A stretch of DNA of 64,000 nt, taken from positions 296,793,957-296,857,956 of the forward strand of contig NC_133650.1 in assembly GCF_009905375.1 (NCBI RefSeq). Reading direction: 5' to 3'. This DNA comes from Apium graveolens. Taxonomy: Eukaryota > Streptophyta > Magnoliopsida > Apiales > Apiaceae. The notes beneath the pieces were generated by a model that saw nothing but the letters and a program-made list of their open reading frames with translations, had not been told where the DNA came from and did not search any database. The position numbers were made by a program, and so were the translations under genes. Shown here one piece after another: positions 32,895 through 42,100 of this stretch; the first letter of the stretch is position 1, and every line of letters starts with the position of its first letter.

Positions 32895-35309
32895 ATGAGT
32901 AAGAAGGATATTGGAGTAAAGATCCCAGTTCTTGACAAAGACAGTTATCACCACTGGAAGGTGAAAATGCACCTTCATCTACTCTCCCAAGATGAAGGTT
33001 ATGTAAACTGCATTGAGAATGGTCCTCACATTCCCCACAAAGTAGCCACAGTTGCTACGGCCACAATTGCTGTTGGTCAATCCATTCCAAAACCTAGAGC
33101 AGAATGGACAATGGAAGACACAGAAGAAGTCCACAAGGATAAGAAGGCTATGAACATTTTGTTTAATGGTCTTGACAAGGATATGTTTGATAATGTGATA
33201 AATTGTTCAACTGCCAAAGAGGTTTGGGACACAGTTCAGTTGCTGTGTGAAGGTACAGAACAAGTAAAAGAGAACAAAATGCAGCTTCTCATTCAACAGT
33301 ATGAGTACTTTCATTTTGAAGAGAATGAATCTTTAAATGACACATTTAATAGATTCCAAAAGCTGTTGAATGGACTGAAGCTGTATGGTAGAGTGTACCA
33401 GGTGAAGGATTCAAATCTTAAATTTTTGAGATCCTTACCAAAGGAATGGAAACCCATGACTGTTTCCTTAAGAAACTCTCAGGATTATAAGGACTTTACT
33501 CTTGAAAGATTATATGGAATCTTGAAGACTTATGAACTAGAGTTGGAACAGGATGAGGTATTGGAGAGGGGGAGAAAGAAAGGAGGTTCAGTTGCATTGG
33601 TAGCTGAAAATGAGAAAGAATGCAGAAAAGAAACTGTGAGATCTACATCAAGCTCCAAAGATGGTGTAAGAAATCCAGAATCAGACAAGGGTAAAGAGCA
33701 AGTTGCTGAAAATGAAGACAACTCCAGTCAAGATGACTCTGATGGTATTGATGAGCATCTTGCATTTCTGTCCAGGAGATTTGCAAAGATGAAGTTCAGG
33801 AAAAACACTAGAGCCACTAAACCCTATAAGAACATGGTGGACAAATCCAAGTTCAAGTGTTTTAATTGTGGTATAAGTGGACACTTTGCAAGTGAGTGCA
33901 GAAAGCCAACCTCTGAAAAGAAGAAATTTGAACAAGTAGATTACAAAAAGAAATATTTTGATCTACTCAAACAGAAGGAAAGGGCTTTCATCACTCAAGA
34001 AAAGGACTGGGCAGCTGATGGAGATGAAGAGGATGAAGATGTGGATTATGTCAACCTTGCTCTCATGGCTGATTCTGAAGAAAACGAAGTTAGTTCATCA
34101 AGCAATCAGGTAATCACTACTGATTTAACACAGCTTACTAAAGAAGAGTGCAATGATGCTTTCAATGACATGTCTACTGAATTGTATCATTTGCGTGTGT
34201 CTCTTAAATCTCTTGCTAAAGAAAATAGTAGGATCAAAGAGAACAATCTGTTTTTAAGTAATAGAAATACTGTGTTAGAAAATAAGTTGATTGACCTAGA
34301 GAAAACCAAATTGCATTGTATATCTGTTGAAAATGAACTAGCTGAATCTGTTAAGAAAGTAGAAATACTTTCCAATCAATTAGAGAAAGAGCAAGAGGTG
34401 ATTAAAGCCTGGAAAACATCTAGGGATGTAAGTGCTCAAATTGCCAAAGTCCAAGGAATTGAATCATTCTGTGAAACTGCCTGGGATAAAAATAAAAAGA
34501 AACTGGAATTAATTGATGGACTGTCAACGGATGTGGAATCAACGGATGATGAAAGTTATCCGTTGAAGGAAGAAAAGGAACATCCGTTGAAGGTTCCTCA
34601 ATTAAAACAGGCAGATGTTTCTAAAAGAGAAAATCTAAAGAAACTCAACAAAAAGTTTGGTTCAACTTCAAAGAACTTTGTCAAAGAAGGAGCAAGCACA
34701 TCCAAAGATGTCAGAAAGGTGAATGTAGGGCACATGACCTTAGAACAGTTAAACAATAGGCTCAAGATGGTTGAGGATAAAAAGGAATCCAAAAGGAAAT
34801 CCAACAGAAATGGGAAGGTAGGAGTTAACAAACATAACAATTACACACCTGACAAGTATGCTCCTAGAAAAAGCTGTGTGCATTGTAGTAGTGTTAATCA
34901 TCTATCTGCTAACTGTAAATCTATTAAGAAATCTCCCATAACTGTACCCTCTTCCATGCCTAACATGTCTGTATCACCTCTACATGCTATGCCTGTTATG
35001 TCTCAACAAAATCCTTATGCACATTTTGCAAACATGCCATATTTTAACAATCCTTATCTTGCTGCATTCAGTATGCCTCAAATGCCATACAATATGCCAA
35101 TGTGGAATAACATGTATGCACAATCCATGCCTAATAATTCTATAAATGTGATGGATAATGTTGTGACTAACCCTACACCTCAACCAACCACATCTAAGAC
35201 CAAGGTTGACTCAAACTCACCTAAGTCTAAAGATGCAGGAGGAATGAAGTCTAGGAGAAAGGCTAACAAGAATGGACCCAAGGAAACTTGGGTACCAAAA
35301 TCAAATTGA
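32895..35309 (+). CDS. gag: Gag of element B (804 aa, long form)
   Basis: The ATG at 32895 begins MSKKDIGVKIPVLD. The N-terminal ~230 residues are the copia gag domain (YHHWKVKM, then TFNRFQKLLNGL). Zinc knuckle CFNCGISGHFASEC lies near residues 322-335. A coiled coil spans roughly residues 429-508 (LYHLRVSLKSLAKENSRIKE). A second knuckle, CVHCSSVNHLSANC, is near residues 661-674, followed by a Met/Pro/Asn-rich stretch and the end TWVPKSN. Four exact TCAACGGAT sites (34524, 34539, and complements at 34558 and 34582) lie in the linker before the second knuckle and read as STD or PLK. The frame is intact. Gag ends at TGA 35307-35309, with pol in the +1 frame. Confidence 0.92.
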   Translation: MSKKDIGVKIPVLDKDSYHHWKVKMHLHLLSQDEGYVNCIENGPHIPHKVATVATATIAVGQSIPKPRAEWTMEDTEEVHKDKKAMNILFNGLDKDMFDNVINCSTAKEVWDTVQLLCEGTEQVKENKMQLLIQQYEYFHFEENESLNDTFNRFQKLLNGLKLYGRVYQVKDSNLKFLRSLPKEWKPMTVSLRNSQDYKDFTLERLYGILKTYELELEQDEVLERGRKKGGSVALVAENEKECRKETVRSTSSSKDGVRNPESDKGKEQVAENEDNSSQDDSDGIDEHLAFLSRRFAKMKFRKNTRATKPYKNMVDKSKFKCFNCGISGHFASECRKPTSEKKKFEQVDYKKKYFDLLKQKERAFITQEKDWAADGDEEDEDVDYVNLALMADSEENEVSSSSNQVITTDLTQLTKEECNDAFNDMSTELYHLRVSLKSLAKENSRIKENNLFLSNRNTVLENKLIDLEKTKLHCISVENELAESVKKVEILSNQLEKEQEVIKAWKTSRDVSAQIAKVQGIESFCETAWDKNKKKLELIDGLSTDVESTDDESYPLKEEKEHPLKVPQLKQADVSKRENLKKLNKKFGSTSKNFVKEGASTSKDVRKVNVGHMTLEQLNNRLKMVEDKKESKRKSNRNGKVGVNKHNNYTPDKYAPRKSCVHCSSVNHLSANCKSIKKSPITVPSSMPNMSVSPLHAMPVMSQQNPYAHFANMPYFNNPYLAAFSMPQMPYNMPMWNNMYAQSMPNNSINVMDNVVTNPTPQPTTSKTKVDSNSPKSKDAGGMKSRRKANKNGPKETWVPKSN

Positions 35310-35313
35310 TTGA

Positions 35314-38300
35314 TTTTGTGGTGTGCAGGAAAATAGAAGAAATCTATGGTACTTGGACAGTGGCTGTTCAAGACACATGACTGGAGATTTCTCCCTGCTC
35401 ACAGAGTTTAAAGAGAGAGCTGGCCCCAGCATAACCTTTGGAGATGACAGCAAAGGGTTTACTATGGGATATGGCTTGATTTCAACAAGGAATGTCATCA
35501 TTGAAGAAGTTGCATTAGTTGATGGTCTCAAGCACAACTTACTGAGTATCAGTCAACTATGTGATAGAGGGAATACAGTTTCCTTCAATTCTGAAGCCTG
35601 TGTTGTCACTAGTAAGGAAGACAACAAAGTGGTTCTAACTGGAGTTAGAAAAGGAAATGTGTACTTAGCTGACTTCAACTCTACAGATGCAGAATCTATT
35701 ACTTGTCTCTTCAGCAAAGCAAGTTCAGTTGAGAGTTGGCTATGGCACAAGAAGCTATCCCATTTGAATTTCAAAACAATGAATGATCTAGTCAAAAAGG
35801 ACTTAGTAAGAGGAATTCCTCTTGTTGAATTCTCAAGGGATGGTCTGTGTGATGCTTGTCAGAAAGGCAAACAAAGGAAAGCATCATTTCAGAAGAAGCT
35901 TGAAACAACAATTGATGAACCATTACAGCTGCTACATATGGATTTGTTTGGACCAGTCAATGTATTGTCAATAGCAAGAAAAAGATATTGCTTAGTGATT
36001 GTAGATGATTTCTCTAAGTTCTCATGGGTCTGTTTTCTTGGATCAAAGGATGAAGCAAGTGAAATCATTATCAATCACATCAGGCAAGTCAACAATCATC
36101 CTGACTTGAAGGTTAGAAATATCAGGAGTGACAATGGAACTGAGTTCAAGAATTTGACATTAAGGCTGTTCTGTGAAGAAAATGGAATCATGCATGAGTT
36201 CTCAGCTCCAAGAACACCTCAGCAAAATGGGGTTATTGAAAGAAAGAACAGATCTTTAATTGAAGCTGCCAGAACAATGCTTGAAGAATCAAAGTTACCA
36301 ACATATTTCTGGGCTGAAGCTGTTAATTGTGCCTGCTTCACTCAGAATATTTCTTTGATCAATCAAGCTAAAGGCATGACTCCTTATCAGTTGTTCAAGA
36401 GAAGAAAACCAACTCTAAACTTTCTTCATGTCTTTGGATGTAAATGCTTTATACTGAGGAATCAATCTGACCATAAAGGGAAGTTTGATGCAAAGGCTGA
36501 TGAAGGAATATTTGTTGGTTATTCAGCTGGAAAATCTTATAGGGTCTACAATCTAAGAACCAACATTGTTATGGAATCTGTGCATGTTGTGTGTTTGATG
36601 ATAAAAAGATTGATGGACTAACAGATGAGGGACATAATGAGAGACTCAAATTTGACAATATTGAGATATATTGTGATGATAGTGAAGAGGAGACTGATGG
36701 AGATGACACTTCAAAAGGGATTCAAAACATGCCCCTGGATAATGCACAAAATACTGCATCCATTGATAGAAGCAATGCAGTATCCGTTGAAAGACATAGT
36801 GCACCATCCGTTGAAGTACAAAATGAAGCATCCGTTGATCATAGTTCATCAACGGATAATCGATTTACATCATCAGTTGATAGAACTCCAAGTTCCCTGC
36901 AAAGGACCAACAACTCAGGGGGAGTTTCAACTAGTCAACACTCTGTCTCACATCATGACAATACTGAGGCCACCTCATCTAGAGCACATCTTCCACCACA
37001 AAGGAAATGGACCAAGAATCATCCCTTTGAACTGATCATTGGTGATGCATCATCTAAAGTGCAAACAAGAAGAGCTACTCAAGATGAATGTCTGTACAGT
37101 AGTTTTCTATCTCAGGAGGAACCTAAGAAAGTGGAAGAAGCTCTATTGGATCCAGATTGGATATTAGCTATGCAGGAAGAGCTAAACCAATTTGAGAGAA
37201 ACCAAGTTTGGAAGCTGGTACCCAAACCAAAGAACAAGAGTCCTATTGACACAAAGTGGGTATTCAGAAACAAGATGGATGAAAATGGCATTATCATAAA
37301 GAATAAAGCCAGACTGGTTGCTAAAGGCTATTCTCAGCAAGAGGGAATAGATTTTGATGAAACATATGCTCCTGTTGCAAGACTTGAAGCCATCAGAATA
37401 TTTCTAGCCCATGCAGCCCATGCCAATTTCAAAGTCTATCAAATGGATGTCAAGAGTGCATTTCTAAATGGGAAATTAGAGGAAGAAGTCTATGTAAGTC
37501 AACCTCCAGGATTTGAAGATCCAAATTTTCCAGACTATGTGTATTATCTGTTGAAAGCACTCTATGGACTGAAGCAAGCACCTAGAGCCTGGTATGAAAC
37601 CTTATCAAAATTTCTTTTGGAGAATCACTTCACTAGAGGTACTGTTGATAAAACTCTCTTCTTTAGGGATGTTAATGGCTCTAGTATACTTGTTCAAATT
37701 TATGTAGATGACATAATATTTGGCTCTATAGATGATAAACTTTGCAAAAAGTTTGCTAAGCTAATGCAAAGTAAATATGAAATGAGCCTAATGGGAGAAC
37801 TAACCTATTTTCTTGGTTTACAAGTTAAACAAGTTAGTGATGGAATTTTCATTAGTCAAACTAAATATATTTATGATCTTTTAAAGAAGTTTGACTTAAT
37901 GGAATGCTCATCTGCAAAAACTCCCATGGCCACTGCCACCAAACTTGAATTAAATAAGACTGAAAGGTCTGTGGACATTACAAGTTATAGAGGCATGGTT
38001 GGTTCACTTTTATATTTAACTGCTAGCAGACCAGATATAATGTTTGCTACATGTCTGTGTGCTAGATTTCAAGCTGATCCTAGGGAGTCTCACTTAATTG
38101 CTATCAAGAGAATTTTCAGATATCTCAAGGGTACACCAAATTTAGGAATTTGGTATCCTAGAGAATCTGGCTTTGATCTAATTGGTTATTCAGATGCAGA
38201 CTATGCAGGTTGCAAAATAGACAGGAAAAGTACAACAGGCTCCTGCCAATTCCTGGGAAACAAGCTTGTATCATGGTTTAGCAAAAAGCAAAATTCAGTC

Positions 38301-38645
38301 TCTACTTCTACAGCTGAGGCTGAATACATTGCTGCTGGAAGTTGCTGTTCTCAAATGTTATGGATGAGGAATCAACTCCTTGATTATGGACTTCATGTTG
38401 ATAGAATACCTATCTTTTGTGACAACACAAGTGCCATAGCCATAACAGAGAATCCTGTACAGCACTCAAGGACCAAGCACATTGATATCAAGTACCACTT
38501 CATTAGGGAGCATGTCATGAATGGTACAGTGGAACTACATTTTGTTCCAAGTGAACAACAAATTGCTGACATATTTACCAAGCCACTTGATGAATCAACA
38601 TTCACAAGATTGGTAAGTGAGCTAGGTATGCTTAATTACTCTTAA
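35314..38645 (+). pseudogene. pol: Pol of element B: protease, integrase, RT, RNase H; one 2-base frameshift
   Basis: The pol frame opens at 35314 without an ATG, just after a TGA, so expression needs gag-pol fusion by some recoding or splicing. Domains in order: protease LDSGCSRHMTGD; integrase finger WHKKLSHLN...CDACQ; D, D, E in [17 protein letters not shown] and QQNGVIERK; RT with [12 protein letters not shown] and YVDDIIFGS; RNase H with [11 protein letters not shown] and FCDNTSAI. In the segment 36586-36600 two extra bases (a GT in a TGTGTG run) shift the frame after integrase, before the conserved FDDKK. The rest is open to 38645. Four exact TCAACGGAT-type sites lie in the spacer at 36782, 36806, 36830 and 36849. 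Confidence 0.9.
36915..36924 (+). other. PPT-like tract TCAGGGGGAG inside pol of B
   Basis: Identical to the tracts in A (2904-2913) and D (60347-60356) and in the same spacer between integrase and RT, although the surrounding protein sequence is not conserved. Confidence 0.45.
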
Positions 38646-39195
38646 AATTCATGTCTTCTTTGCAATTTGATGAGAAGCCTGAAATATATTAGTTGCTAGA
38701 ACAAATTTGACTTTTAACAAAGTTTATTCCATCAACGGATGTTCCCTATCCGTTGAAAGTCAAAATTGCTCTATCAACGGATATTCATTATCCGTTGAAA
38801 GACAAGTATATCTCTGGAACTTTTATCCGTCAACGGATAAAGCTGAAGTACCTTTCAACGGATGACAATTTACATTATCCGTTGAAATGTCACATCAGAC
38901 GTTTGAGGTGTTTCACAGCCGTTGATTCTATTTTCTTAACCGTTGATACCATACATACATCTGTATGTATTGGTTTTAAAGGTAGTTATTAGAATACTTA
39001 CAGTTTATTCTTAAACGGCTGAAATTCACTAACACCTACTTATTGATTAATCCTTTATTTATTTCTTTTTCTTTGAAAGCATATAAGCCCTTCTGATTGT
39101 TCATTATTACTTTACGCTTTCTTAGAATTTCAAGCATTTACCATTTTCTCTCTGCAAAACCTTCAAGTTATTCTCTGCAATTTCTACTCACAACA
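38646..39195 (+). repeat. pol-ORF3 spacer of B with seven TCAACGGAT sites
   Basis: Exact sites start at 38732, 38748 (complement), 38774, 38790 (complement), 38830, 38855 and 38877 (complement). Several pair as site plus complement 16 bases apart, so they could form short hairpins. Degenerate CCGTTGAT copies follow at about 38920-38946. Confidence 0.9.
39080..39087 (+). promoter_or_regulatory. TATA box candidate for ORF3 of B
   Basis: CATATAAG lies 109 bases before the ORF3 ATG (39196) and about 195 bases after the last exact motif. The layout matches A, where TATATAAAGG follows its motif array. Activity is inferred. Confidence 0.45.
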
Positions 39196-42100
39196 ATGGC
39201 ACCAGTCGTGAAGATTATGTCTCAATCTGGGTTCATCTACGAGAAGAACAATTTCATAGCTCTGGTAGAAAAGAATGAAGCCCACTCAGATTATCACAAA
39301 ATGATGGACTTCATCAAAAACTGTAAACTTAGCTATGCAATGCTGGAAGCCCCAACGATTTTCTGTGAAGTAGTTGAGGAGATTTGGACAACTGCTGAGT
39401 TCAACTCCATGGATATGACTATCTCCTTCACTCTCAAAGGTAAAAATCACTGTATTAACTGTGATGACTTACAAGCATGTTTTAAATTACCTGAGAACAA
39501 TGCCATGACACCACACACTGATAGTGATGTATCCAGCATGTTAGATTCCATAGGTTACTCTCTTAACTCTGCTAATTTAGGGGGTATTAGACGAAAAGGC
39601 CTTAGGAAAGAATGGAGTTTTCTTGGGGATGCCTTCATAAAGGTTTTCTCTGGGAAAATTAGTAATTTTGATGCCATAACTTCATCTCTTGTTAATATGT
39701 TCTATATGCTTGTTTCTGATAGGTACTTTAACTTTAGCAACTATGTGATGCTAGAATTAGGTACTAGATTAGGTAACAAAGCTAATAGACCTAATAACAT
39801 CTATTATGCTAGATTCTTTATGTTATTGGCTAACCATGTTGATGAAGGTTTAGTCATAATCAATGAGAATAATAAACTCAAGTGCTGGGCACAAGAGAAA
39901 AGAGTTCTTGCAGACTTGAAGAGAATGGATCTAAACAGCAGTGTGCAATTGGTATATTTACCAATCATGAATGCACCACAGGTAGGTGAGGTAATTGCTT
40001 CTACAACTCCTACTTCTTCCAACCCCTCTATTTCTTTATCTTCTAGTGTGGCCATGAAATCTGTGTCAATGCCCCAACAGATTTCTACCAAGGTCACCAA
40101 ATCTAAACTTTCAAAATCCAAGACAAAGAAAACCACCTCTGTTGTTTCTCAAAAGACAACAGTTGTAACAACAACCATTAACCCTGAGGGAAGTGAACAG
40201 GGTGTGAGTGGTGAGGGGAGGGGTGAACATCAAAGAAACCCCCAGGATAAGGAAGGAGAGTTGAGTGCTTCCCAAGCTAGCCAAGCCCCAGTTTCTCAAA
40301 AAGCTGTGGTGGTTGAAAAGGTTTCTAGCACATCCCTAGTAGCATCCTCCCAAAAGGATGTTACTATTGAAAAGAGTTCCCAACCAGGAACACAGAACAA
40401 AAGAGGGAGGGACACTAAAGCCAAACACTCACCTACAAAAGCTTTTATTAGAAGGAAGAAGGCTAGAACCCAATCTTCTACACAGGGTGCACACACTGCA
40501 CAGATACATCCATCTGTCTCTGTGCCTTCTCAAACTCAGTTTGATGTGACTCCAATAAATGTGGAGTCACAGCCCCATTCTCTCACAATAACTACACATC
40601 AATCACCAAATACTTCTTCACCATCTCTGGATGTGGATATGTTATTCCCATCAATTCCTGATTCTCCCTCTTTACAACTCAGGGAGGAGCCCCACTCAAA
40701 TACAGGTGATCATCATCTTTTAGATGATTTGTTGGATCACCCGCAAATTCTTTCAGATATAATTGAAGGATCTGTATCAACACATATCAAATCAATCTAT
40801 ACAGATTCAACAATTATATCACTTTCAATTTCATCTTCTTTTCCTTCTTCAACGGATATCACTCATCCGTTGACAAGTGGTTGCTCTTCAACGGATAAGC
40901 TTAACAGCAGTTATCCGTTGATAACAACAGTTTCAACTTCAACGGATACTCCACATCCGTTGATAGTCTCTACACAAATAACTGAAATGATTCCAAGTGT
41001 AGAAGACATGAATACTGTGCAATCACTTTTAGGATTGAGGGCAGGGAGTGAAAATTTGAGTGAGAGGCTGGGTTGCTCCCAGGCAAAAGGAGAGATTGAG
41101 AGCACAAAAATGCATGCTATTTCTTCCAGCATGGCAAAAGTCAGTGAGTGGAGTACCACCTTAGAAGGTGAAGGTGAGGGAGTGAGATGTGTGAGCCAGG
41201 GGGAGCCCCTGATGCAAGAACATAGAGAAAAAGAGAGAAAAGCAGGTACAGTTGATACAAGGGTGGAACCAGCCATTGCTCATGAGTCAATGATTGTGGA
41301 TGATGCTGAAAAGGAAAGACAATTTCAGCAACATTACAAAGCTGTAATTGATAACATTTCCTTGGATGCTGACACTTTTACTCATCCTGTGACAGCCTAT
41401 CAACTGTTGGCTGCTCAGGGCAATGAGGAGGCAGAGAGGACACTACATCTAGTGCACTCAACAGAATCTCTTCAAAGGGATAAAGCTGCTATTAACAGGA
41501 TGCCTTCTACAGCTGGTGAGCCATCTGAGGAATTTGGAGTAAATTCTGATGATGATGACTCTATTTCTTCTGATGGAAGCATGAACATAGGGGGAGATGA
41601 AGACCCTAATTCCATTCCTAATCTACCTGAATGGGCCTTGACTAAGGAGCATAGAACAGGTGAATTCAATGTCCACTTGGTCAAACAAATCATCACTATT
41701 CAACAGGCCATTCAGAACACTTCAAATGCAAATATCAAGGCTATCCTCCAAGCTCACCTGGACTCACTGCATCTCATGAAGTTGCAGAAAGTAAAGCAAG
41801 ATATGAGTCTAGATGATCTCAGGAAAGATATGGCTGACTTGAAATCCTTCACTTCAGAAAAATTGGATTCAGTCATGCCCTATGGTACTTTGCAGGACTT
41901 GGTTTCGAGATTGAAAAAGGAATCAGTTACTGAACAAAGGCTGGCCAAGTTGGAAGACAGAGTTCAAGGAATTGAAGATTCTGTGGCCACCCTTCTTCTC
42001 AACCAACAATCTCAAACCAATCTCCTAATGCAGCTGGCAAAAGCACAAGGCTTGACCCCTCTCCTTGATGATAACAAAAAGGGGGAGAATAAAAGGGAAG

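Noticed and set aside
39804..41276. Several minus-strand ORFs of 62-121 codons
   Set aside because: Shadows of the Ser/Thr-rich ORF3 frame.
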